5,581 nt of DNA from Idiomarina sp. UBA6142. GTDB taxonomy: Bacteria; Pseudomonadota; Gammaproteobacteria; Enterobacterales; Alteromonadaceae. Of this stretch, positions 1 through 5,581 are shown piece after piece. Where the stretch lies: positions 5,245-10,825 of the forward strand of contig DIVC01000049.1 in NCBI GenBank assembly GCA_002423905.1. The letters run 5' to 3'. The notes below the pieces were generated by a model. That model was not told the DNA's origin and did not search any database. It worked only from the letters and a program-made list of their open reading frames with translations. Made by a program: the position numbers and the translations under genes. Numbering within the stretch: the stretch's first letter is position 1; every line of letters starts with the position of its first letter.

Positions 1-206
1 GGCTGCCCGGTGAAGGCATGTAAAAATGCCTCACACAGCAGTTCACTGTTGGTGGCATGGCGGAGGTTCTTGACCTGCCGACGGGTGCGTTCGTCAGTTA
101 AAACTTTTAACACGCGGGTAGGAATCGATACGGTAATCTTCTTCACCCGTTCGCTTTTTTGTCCGTGCTCAACATACGGATAAATGTATTCGCCATCCCA
201 TTTCAT
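1..206 (-). CDS. metJ: Methionine repressor MetJ (C-terminus cut by window edge)
   Basis: MetJ is the ribbon-helix-helix repressor of methionine biosynthesis and uptake genes; it binds tandem met boxes as arrays of dimers with S-adenosylmethionine as corepressor. I translated 68 residues by hand. They begin [15 protein letters not shown] and contain the DNA-contacting beta strand KKITVSIP (residues 22-29), the TDERTRRQV segment (37-45) and the very conserved [19 protein letters not shown] (47-65), which carries helix B and the phenylalanine (F65) that in E. coli MetJ is displaced by the adenine of the corepressor. The match to E. coli MetJ as I remember it is nearly continuous. The family length is about 105 residues, so about 36 C-terminal residues lie beyond the left edge. 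The ATG aligns with the E. coli start to within one residue and has a weak AGGG ribosome-binding site about 6 nt upstream. Candidate promoter and operator elements lie upstream at 259-314. No internal break is seen. Confidence 0.97.
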   Translation of the reverse strand, partial: MKWDGEYIYPYVEHGQKSERVKKITVSIPTRVLKVLTDERTRRQVKNLRHATNSELLCEAFLHAFTGQ

Positions 207-258
207 GCTGCACCCTACCGGTTAAAATTACGCTCAAAAACCCTGCTTACTGTGGTGG

Positions 259-286
259 ATTCTACTAGGCTTAACGCCGCAGTCAA
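259..286 (-). promoter_or_regulatory. Probable sigma70-type promoter of metJ
   Basis: Read on the minus strand, TTGACT (281-286) is followed after 16 bp by TAGAAT (259-264). Each hexamer matches the sigma70 consensus at five of six positions. Transcription would start near 252, giving a leader of about 46 nt before the metJ ATG at 206. A second, weaker possibility is TATAAA (288-293) with a poor -35 about 18 bp upstream, which would overlap the candidate operator. Promoter function is inferred from sequence only. Confidence 0.6.
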
Positions 287-290
287 CTTT

Positions 291-314
291 ATACGTATAG
301 ACAGCTATGCGTCC
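291..314. promoter_or_regulatory. Candidate MetJ operator: three contiguous met boxes
   Basis: Three abutting 8-bp units in perfect register resemble the met-box consensus AGACGTCT: ATACGTAT (291-298, six of eight matches), AGACAGCT (299-306, six of eight) and ATGCGTCC (307-314, five of eight). MetJ is known to need at least two tandem 8-bp boxes, and natural operators hold two to five imperfect copies. The array lies 85-108 bp upstream of metJ, just upstream of the proposed -35, and its last base overlaps the rsuA stop codon. The neighbouring 8-mers in register match at only three of eight positions, so the array seems to be three units long. The likely role is metJ autoregulation, an inference from position and pattern. 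Confidence 0.6.
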
Positions 315-1012
315 TAATCGCTAAATACCGCTATCAGTTCATCGTCATTAAGTGGGCGATACTCGCCGAGGGCCAAATCAGCCGGTAGTTGTAACCCGCC
401 AATACGCTCTCGCTGCAACCGTTCAACTCGGTTCCCCAGTGCCGCAAACATCCGCTTAACTTGGTGATAACGCCCCTCATGAATGGTCAGCAAGGCTTCA
501 TGACTGCTCACAATGTCTAGCTGCGCCGGTTTAGTTGGTGTCGGCTCATCGCGCAGCACGACACCATTGGCAAAATGCTCAGCCGCATCTTCGCCAATCG
601 TATCGACCGTCCAGACTCGGTAGGTTTTAGCAATATGATGACGTGGCGAACTAATCCGATGCGACCATTTCCCATCGTCGGTGAGCAGTAATAAACCCGT
701 GGTATCCACGTCAAGGCGTCCAACACTGTGGATCCTCTCGGCCGCGGGTTCATCTAACAGGCTGAATACCGCAGGATGATGCGGGTCATCCAAACCACAC
801 ACATAGCCTTCTGGCTTGTTCATAACCAAGTAGCGCAGGCCAATTGGCGTAATGGTTTCACCATCCAATTGCACCTCATCAACAGCAGTTAGTTTCAAAG
901 CTGCTTGTTTGGCCACGTTACCGTTCACGCTAATCACCCGTTGGCGAATTAATCGGCCCGCTTGCGTGCGGGTAAGCCCAGTGCAATCACAAATATATTT
1001 ATCGAGGCGCAT
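314..1012 (-). CDS. rsuA: 16S rRNA pseudouridine(516) synthase RsuA
   Basis: RsuA converts a single uridine of 16S rRNA (U516 in E. coli) to pseudouridine during small-subunit assembly in the cytoplasm. The 232-residue protein has the family length (E. coli RsuA is 231). An N-terminal S4-like RNA-binding domain covers about residues 1-60, starting MRLDKYI. The catalytic domain follows, with NKPEGYVC (65-72), the motif GRLDVDTTGLLLLTDDG (98-114) holding the nucleophilic aspartate D101, SHRISSPRHH (117-126), EGRYHQVKRMFAALGN (179-194) and RERIGG (201-206). The long colinear match to RsuA, including LDEPAAERIHSVGRLD, favours RsuA over RluB, RluE or RluF. The ATG has GGAG 4 nt upstream (1017-1020), slightly close. 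metJ lies 107 bp downstream on the same strand with no clear terminator between them, so some read-through into metJ is possible. metL diverges from it across 91 bp. Confidence 0.96.
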   Translation of the reverse strand: MRLDKYICDCTGLTRTQAGRLIRQRVISVNGNVAKQAALKLTAVDEVQLDGETITPIGLRYLVMNKPEGYVCGLDDPHHPAVFSLLDEPAAERIHSVGRLDVDTTGLLLLTDDGKWSHRISSPRHHIAKTYRVWTVDTIGEDAAEHFANGVVLRDEPTPTKPAQLDIVSSHEALLTIHEGRYHQVKRMFAALGNRVERLQRERIGGLQLPADLALGEYRPLNDDELIAVFSD

Positions 1013-1052
1013 AAGGCTCCATGAAATTTAACGAATCTCACCATTGGTTGTG

Positions 1053-1058
1053 TATAAT
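1053..1058 (+). promoter_or_regulatory. Consensus -10 element, probable metL promoter
   Basis: A perfect TATAAT lies 46-51 bp upstream of the metL ATG. The best -35 match is TTAACG at 1028-1033 (four of six), but the spacer would be 19 bp, which is long; at 17 bp there is no match. Transcription would begin near 1065, giving a leader of about 40 nt. No met box was recognisable around it. The weak -35 could mean dependence on an activator, but that is speculation. Confidence 0.5.
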
Positions 1059-1085
1059 TATCGCTGTTGATGCCACTTACCACAA
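1057..1085 (-). promoter_or_regulatory. Possible rsuA promoter, overlapping the metL promoter
   Basis: On the minus strand, TTGTGG (1080-1085, three of six matches to the -35 consensus) is followed after 17 bp by GATAAT (1057-1062, five of six to the -10). Transcription would start near 1050 and leave a leader of about 38 nt before the rsuA ATG at 1012. The -10 shares two bases with the divergent TATAAT used for metL. The weak -35 keeps this tentative. Confidence 0.35.
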
Positions 1086-1090
1086 GGAGA
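1084..1090 (+). promoter_or_regulatory. Ribosome-binding site of metL, unusually distant
   Basis: AAGGAGA is a strong Shine-Dalgarno sequence, but about 14 nt separate its core AAGGAG (1084-1089) from the ATG at 1104, more than the usual 5-9 nt. There is no ATG, GTG or TTG in frame between the two. The codon just before the ATG is ATC (1101-1103), which would be an exceptional start. The ATG at 1104 is therefore retained. Confidence 0.6.
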
Positions 1091-1103
1091 ACGCACACGC
1101 ATC

Positions 1104-3554
1104 ATGACCGTTGAGGTGACCGTAACCCCAGAGCAAATCGCTACCGTAGCAGATACGGTACAAGTCCATAAATTTGGTGGCAGCAGCTTAGCTGATGCTT
1201 ATTGTTACCGTCGGGTGGCGCGTATCGTAACCGATTACGCCGGTGCCAGCGACTTAGTCGTGGTATCTGCCGCGGGTGACACCACCAATCGTATTTTGGC
1301 GATTATTGACGCCAAACAAAATGACGACCTCGGCATTGCAGAAGTACTCCTCAAACAACTTGAAAAGTACCAGCAAGGGCTGATTGGGGATTTGCTCACA
1401 GGTGACTTTCAGCACCAGGTTATGGCGCTGTCCAAACAGGATTTTGTGCGCTGGTATGGCTGGTTGCGTGGTGACGAAACCATCGACCACAAGCCCGAAT
1501 TATTATCCTACGGTGAGTTATGGTCGGCACGCCTGCTAGCCCACCTACTGCAGCAACAAGGCAGTCAAGCCGACTATATTGATGCGCGCAGTTTTTTGAT
1601 CGCTGATGATGCCCCTGAACCACAAATCCATGTGACTGAATCACGAGCCGGTTTGCTTAATCGTATTGCCGCGCATGCCGGAACTCGTTTCATTGTCACC
1701 GGCTTTATCTGCCGCGACCCAAGCGGTCGTTCGCTGATTTTAGGGCGTAACGGCAGTGATTACTCCGCCACATTAGTTGGTAGCCTCATTGATTCCAAGC
1801 AAGTAACCATTTGGAAAGACGTTGCCGGGGTCTATTCAGCCGACCCACGCAAAGTAGAGCGCGTCGTCAGCTTACCGCTGCTCGATTGGCAAGAAGCTGA
1901 AGAGTTGGCGCGCCTTGGTAGCCCGGTATTACACCCACGCACCTTCCAGCCAGTCGACCGTGAACGCATGGTGATTGCGGTACGATCCAGCTTAAAAGTG
2001 GAGAACCAGCAAACCCGTATTGGTCAATACCTCGATACCGCAGCCAAAGGTAAAGTGCTCACCGCCTTATCAGAGGTGGTGCTGTTTCGTGCCGATTTGC
2101 GTAACCCGGCGTTGATTGATCAATTTGAAGAGCTCGATCTGACCCCGCTGGTGAGCTGGAATGACCTGGCCCATCAGCACGCTTATTATGCCTATCACCA
2201 AAACCATCGTGACTTTATGAGCCACTGGGTAGCACAGCTTGCTGACGCGGCGCAGGTTGAGCTCATCACCGGCTTCTCAATGATGGCATTAGTCGGTAAC
2301 CGTATTCAGGAAACCGAGCAATATACCGTATTCAAGCGCGAGTTAACTGAGCAAAATCTGCGCCAGCTGAGCTTTAGCCCAGATAATACTGCCGTTGTTG
2401 CCATTCTTGAGCAAAAATTAGATAACCGCTTACTCAACCGGGTGCACAGCCAGTTGTTCAACGACCGCCGCAGCTTGGGCGTGCTGGTAATTGGCCGCGG
2501 TAACATTGGTAGCGCCTGGCTGGCGTTATACAAACGCTTACGCGAGCGGATTAACGAGCAAATGGACGTGCGTATCATTGCCATCATGAACTCGAAGCAC
2601 TGCTGGCTCGATTACGACGGCGTTGAACTGAGCGACTGGGAAGCCAGTTTTGAGCGGCTGGCCGAGCCGTACGAACTGGGTCAGCTCATCAGCGACCTAC
2701 CGAACGCTCCATACGATGAATTAGTCGCACTTGATTTGACCGATGCTGACGCCGTGGCACAGCAATATCCGAGTCTATTCGCGAACGGCCTACACATTAT
2801 TAGTGCCAACAAGCGCGGCGGTTCAGCGAACAAGCGTATGTACGATGAAATTCGCACTATTCAGCATGAGTATGAGCGCGAATGGTATTACAACACCACC
2901 GTCGGCGCTGGCCTGCCGCTGAACTATGCCCTCAACGATTTACGTAATTCCGGCGACACCATTCGCAGTATTTCCGGTATTTTCTCCGGCACCATGTCGT
3001 GGCTCTTTGAAAACTTCCATGCCGGCGTCAAATTCAGCGATTTAGTACGTGAAGCTAAACTGCAAGGTTTAAGCGAACCTGACCCACGTGAAGATTTATC
3101 CTGTCGCGATATTATTCGCAAACTACTGATTTTAGCCCGCGAAATTGGCCTAAAACTGGATTGGCATGATATTGACGTGGATAGCTTACTACCAGAGCAG
3201 TTAGCCGATATTCCGATGGCTGAATTCATGCAACGTTTACCCGAGTTAGACACGGAACTCGATGCGCTCTATCACGATGCCCAGAAGACCGGCAAAGTGC
3301 CACGACTATTAGCCAGCTTTGCGGTGCGTGAAGATGACAGCGTGCAAGCCCGAGTCGGCATCGAATACATTCCAGAGGGCGACATGCTGGCAAACTTGAT
3401 TCCTGGTGAGAACATTTTTGTGATTTACACCGACTGGTATCACGAAATGCCACTCGTTATCAGTGGCCCAGGCGCCGGTAAAGAGGTTACCGCCGGCGGC
3501 GTGCAATCTGATCTCAATCAGTTGCTCAGCCGCCTTAGTAAGGTCAACCACTAA
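1104..3554 (+). CDS. metL: Bifunctional aspartokinase II / homoserine dehydrogenase II
   Basis: This fused enzyme catalyses the first step (aspartate phosphorylation) and third step (aspartate semialdehyde to homoserine) of the aspartate pathway towards methionine and threonine. It has 816 residues; E. coli MetL has 810. The kinase domain (about 20-300) shows KFGGSSLAD (23-31, ATP-site lysine K23), VSAAGDTTN (54-62), GRNGSDYSAT (214-223), KDVAGVYSADPRKV (238-251) and SPVLHPR (273-279). A poorly conserved linker (about 310-455) follows. The dehydrogenase begins with the Rossmann loop VIGRGNIGS (462-470), then SANK (567-570), NTTVGAGLP (597-605), SGIFSGTMSWLF (624-635) and EPDPREDLSCRDIIRK (658-673), holding the counterparts of yeast Hom6 E208, D219 and K223 (E658, D669, K673), and finally GPGAGKEVTAGGV (788-800). 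KFGGSSLAD and the colinear C-terminus favour MetL over ThrA (KFGGTSVAN). All visible catalytic residues are intact. The gene is not preceded by metB as in enterics, and it converges on mrcA. The N-terminus is about seven residues longer than in E. coli before the KFGG motif. Confidence 0.96.
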   Translation: MTVEVTVTPEQIATVADTVQVHKFGGSSLADAYCYRRVARIVTDYAGASDLVVVSAAGDTTNRILAIIDAKQNDDLGIAEVLLKQLEKYQQGLIGDLLTGDFQHQVMALSKQDFVRWYGWLRGDETIDHKPELLSYGELWSARLLAHLLQQQGSQADYIDARSFLIADDAPEPQIHVTESRAGLLNRIAAHAGTRFIVTGFICRDPSGRSLILGRNGSDYSATLVGSLIDSKQVTIWKDVAGVYSADPRKVERVVSLPLLDWQEAEELARLGSPVLHPRTFQPVDRERMVIAVRSSLKVENQQTRIGQYLDTAAKGKVLTALSEVVLFRADLRNPALIDQFEELDLTPLVSWNDLAHQHAYYAYHQNHRDFMSHWVAQLADAAQVELITGFSMMALVGNRIQETEQYTVFKRELTEQNLRQLSFSPDNTAVVAILEQKLDNRLLNRVHSQLFNDRRSLGVLVIGRGNIGSAWLALYKRLRERINEQMDVRIIAIMNSKHCWLDYDGVELSDWEASFERLAEPYELGQLISDLPNAPYDELVALDLTDADAVAQQYPSLFANGLHIISANKRGGSANKRMYDEIRTIQHEYEREWYYNTTVGAGLPLNYALNDLRNSGDTIRSISGIFSGTMSWLFENFHAGVKFSDLVREAKLQGLSEPDPREDLSCRDIIRKLLILAREIGLKLDWHDIDVDSLLPEQLADIPMAEFMQRLPELDTELDALYHDAQKTGKVPRLLASFAVREDDSVQARVGIEYIPEGDMLANLIPGENIFVIYTDWYHEMPLVISGPGAGKEVTAGGVQSDLNQLLSRLSKVNH

Positions 3555-3563
3555 CCGCTGTTA

Positions 3564-5581
3564 TTAAAAAATACTGTCGTCGTCATCGAAGGGATTCGGT
3601 GACGACTTGTCTTCCGTATATTGCGTAGGCGCAGTACCCGGCAAAAAGTATTCAAAGCGGCTGGTATGGTCACTATTGCGACTCAACAATCCCGTTTTCA
3701 AATCAATCCGCGCCGATACTATGCCTGGCGGCACCTGAAATGGCTCGGCGGCAACATCTTGGGTAGCCAATTCCATAAACTTGATCCACATCGGTAGCGC
3801 GGTTTTGGCACCACCCTCAGCACCTGATACTTCTTGCTCACCTTCACTCAAATTACTATTGATAGAGGTGCTCCCTAAAGCGCGTTCAAGGTTATCAAAA
3901 CCAACCCAAGCCGTGCTGACTAACCCGCTCACGTAACCCGAAAACCAGGTATCTTTGATATCGTTCGTGGTACCCGTTTTACCGACAATATTACGGTTGG
4001 ATTGGCGCACTAAATCTGCTGATCGCTGAATCCGCCACGCAGTGCCATTCCAGCCGGTTCTATGCGCCCAACTACCGCCACCCCATACCGCCGAATGCAT
4101 CATTTGGGTGACCAAAAAGGCGTTTTGCTCAGTGATCACGCGCGGCGCTTGCGTCACTTCGCGCCCCGCTGTCTCGCACTCCATACAAGCCACTGCCGGC
4201 CGCGCTTGATAGATCGCTTGGTCAAAACTATCGGTAATACGCTCAATAAAGTAAGGCGTTACCAAATAGCCACCGTTGGCAAACACCGCGTAGCCTCGTG
4301 CCATTTCCAGCGGCGTCAGTGATCCCGACCCTAGAGATAGCGACTCATTGCGTGGTAAATCATTGATATTAAATCCAAATCGGGTTAAATAATTAACTGC
4401 TGTATCAATACCAAGAGCACGCAGCAAGCGCACTGACACCACGTTTTTAGACTTTGCTAACGCTTCACGAACAGTGATCGGGCCTTCATAAACATCCGGA
4501 GAGTTGCGTGGACGCCAAGCAATACCGCTACCAGGATTCCATTGATTTATCGGCGCATCATTCACTAACGTGGCCAAGGTAAAACCATTTTCCAGAGCTG
4601 CTGAATACATAAAAGGCTTAATGTTTGAGCCCGCTTGGCGCTTGGCCTGCGTGGCTCGATTGTATTGGCTTAAGGTAAAGCTATAGCCGCCCACCGCGGC
4701 GGCTATTCCACCATCGTGCGGGCGTAATGCAATAATGGCACCACTGGGCTCTGGCACTTGCGCCAAACGCCATTGTTCACCTTGGCGCCGCACCCGAACT
4801 TGTTCGCCCACGGCTAAAATGTCGCTGGCGCTCGCCGGCGCTGGGCCTTGGCGTTCAGCATGCATATAAGCCCGCGCCCAATTCAAGCCAGTCCATTCAA
4901 GCAGTTGCTCTCGACCATCGCCAAGTAACACCGTCGCTTGCTGTCCATCAACCGCTAACACCACGGCTGGCAGGGTTAAACCAATAGTCGGTAGGTCGCG
5001 TAACCGTTGCACTAAACTGGCACGCTCCAGCGCTAGCCCATCGGGTTTCCACCACACCGCCTCGGCGCCGCGATAGCCGTGCCGTTCATCATAAGCATGT
5101 AAATTTTCTTGAATGGCCATTTGCGCGGCCCGCTGTTGCTTGGTATTGGCGGTGGTATAAACCTTCATACCACTGGTATACGCAATTTCTTCGCCATATA
5201 AGCTCACTACTTCAGCACGCGCCATTTCAGCTAAATAGGGCGCATTCATGGTCACTTCAGGGCCATGAAAACGGGTTTCTACCGGCTCGGCTAAGGCGTC
5301 ACGATACTGCTCAGTATTAATTTTTTTCTCCGCCAACATGCGGCCTAGAACGACCGCACGTCGTTCACGCGCGCGCTCCGGGTTTGAGATCGGGTTCAAG
5401 GTTGATGGTGCTTTGGGTAACCCAGCAATCATCGCCATTTGCGCTAGTGTTAGGTCCTTCACATCACGCCCATAATAGACTTGGGCAGCAGCACCTACGC
5501 CGTGGGCGCGGTGCCCAAAGGTAATTTTATTCAGATAAAGTTCGAGAATTTCATCTTTGCTCAGCTCGCTCTCCATGCGCA
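3564..5581 (-). CDS. mrcA: Penicillin-binding protein 1A (N-terminus cut by window edge)
   Basis: PBP1A is a bifunctional class A enzyme anchored in the inner membrane that polymerises (GT51 glycosyltransferase) and cross-links (transpeptidase) peptidoglycan in the periplasm. Residues are counted from the internal Met at 5576. The end of the GT51 domain is present: KDEILELYLN (7-16) and GVGAAAQVYYG (26-36). An OB-like domain covers about 165-275 (RHGYRG to LAQVPEPSGAI). The transpeptidase domain has the SxxK motif SNIK (S317 nucleophile, K320), SKN (376-378) and KTGTTN (533-538). The frame stays open past 5576 (an Arg codon at 5577-5579, then the end of the window), and the alignment with E. 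coli PBP1A continues upstream. The true start, membrane anchor and catalytic GT glutamate, about 140 residues, are therefore outside. A pair of cysteines (CMEC, 464-467) is kept as in E. coli, but the following insert is much shorter. The tail is acidic (DDDDSIF). Intact as far as visible. Confidence 0.96.
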   Translation of the reverse strand, partial: RMESELSKDEILELYLNKITFGHRAHGVGAAAQVYYGRDVKDLTLAQMAMIAGLPKAPSTLNPISNPERARERRAVVLGRMLAEKKINTEQYRDALAEPVETRFHGPEVTMNAPYLAEMARAEVVSLYGEEIAYTSGMKVYTTANTKQQRAAQMAIQENLHAYDERHGYRGAEAVWWKPDGLALERASLVQRLRDLPTIGLTLPAVVLAVDGQQATVLLGDGREQLLEWTGLNWARAYMHAERQGPAPASASDILAVGEQVRVRRQGEQWRLAQVPEPSGAIIALRPHDGGIAAAVGGYSFTLSQYNRATQAKRQAGSNIKPFMYSAALENGFTLATLVNDAPINQWNPGSGIAWRPRNSPDVYEGPITVREALAKSKNVVSVRLLRALGIDTAVNYLTRFGFNINDLPRNESLSLGSGSLTPLEMARGYAVFANGGYLVTPYFIERITDSFDQAIYQARPAVACMECETAGREVTQAPRVITEQNAFLVTQMMHSAVWGGGSWAHRTGWNGTAWRIQRSADLVRQSNRNIVGKTGTTNDIKDTWFSGYVSGLVSTAWVGFDNLERALGSTSINSNLSEGEQEVSGAEGGAKTALPMWIKFMELATQDVAAEPFQVPPGIVSARIDLKTGLLSRNSDHTSRFEYFLPGTAPTQYTEDKSSPNPFDDDDSIF

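Noticed and set aside
207..313. Intrinsic terminator after rsuA
   Set aside because: No inverted repeat with a following T run is visible on the minus strand; the T-rich stretches here have no adjacent stem.
517..753. 78-codon minus-strand open frame inside rsuA
   Set aside because: It is an alternative frame of the rsuA catalytic domain, which is unambiguously coding.
1031..1077. Met boxes upstream of metL
   Set aside because: The best 8-mers (1031-1038 and 1070-1077) match AGACGTCT at only four of eight positions and have no adjacent partner in register; MetJ needs tandem boxes.
2306..3551. Several minus-strand open frames of 75-109 codons across metL
   Set aside because: They lie antisense to a fully conserved coding sequence, show low-complexity serine- or arginine-rich composition and no domains.
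1104..3554. ThrA instead of MetL
   Set aside because: ThrA has an N-terminal KFGGTSVAN and starts at the motif almost immediately; this protein has KFGGSSLAD after a 22-residue extension and follows MetL through the C-terminal segment. No thrB or thrC follows.
4062..4322. 86-codon open frame on the plus strand inside mrcA
   Set aside because: It is antisense to the conserved transpeptidase coding region, has an arginine- and histidine-rich composition typical of a shadow frame, and shows no recognisable motif.
5574..5576. ATG at 5576 (minus) as the start of mrcA
   Set aside because: The frame remains open upstream to the window edge, the residues before and after it align inside the GT51 domain of PBP1A, and a protein starting here would lack the membrane anchor and most of the glycosyltransferase.
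1..5581. Mobile element, CRISPR array, tRNA or other undescribed system
   Set aside because: No direct-repeat array, terminal inverted repeats, transposase, integrase or tRNA-like sequence was found; about 96 percent of the window is conserved coding sequence of known families.

Overview
The window reads as a stretch of gammaproteobacterial core chromosome with three kinds of housekeeping genes and no sign of mobile or accessory DNA. The partial protein at the left edge is close to Escherichia coli MetJ, a repressor largely confined to Gammaproteobacteria. RsuA, the two-domain MetL and PBP1A are also of the gammaproteobacterial type. The roughly balanced base composition and the gene order (metJ and rsuA on one strand, metL diverging, mrcA converging) differ from the enteric metJ-metBL arrangement. 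An Alteromonadales-like organism, for example near Idiomarina, is a low-confidence inference.

Layout: positions 1-206 (minus) hold the first two thirds of metJ, cut by the window edge. Positions 207-313 are its upstream region, with a good sigma70-type promoter and a run of three contiguous 8-bp met-box-like units that looks like an autoregulatory MetJ operator. Positions 314-1012 (minus) are rsuA, the 16S rRNA pseudouridine synthase. Positions 1013-1103 are a short divergent intergenic region where the candidate -10 elements for rsuA and metL overlap. Positions 1104-3554 (plus) are metL, the bifunctional aspartokinase II/homoserine dehydrogenase II. It ends 9 bp from the stop codon of the converging gene mrcA (3564 to the right edge, minus), which encodes penicillin-binding protein 1A and lacks its N-terminus only because the window ends.

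How the genes relate: metJ and metL belong to one theme. MetL makes homoserine precursors for methionine, and MetJ represses methionine genes when S-adenosylmethionine is plentiful. The enteric neighbour metB is absent, rsuA sits between metJ and metL, and I see no met box at metL, so MetJ control of metL is not evident here. rsuA (ribosome maturation) and mrcA (peptidoglycan synthesis) are probably neighbours without functional linkage.

I found no convincing evidence of an undescribed system. The points most worth checking are the MetJ operator and its position, the shortened insert in the PBP1A transpeptidase domain where E. coli PBP1A carries its LpoA-docking region, and the very tight convergent junction without a visible terminator.
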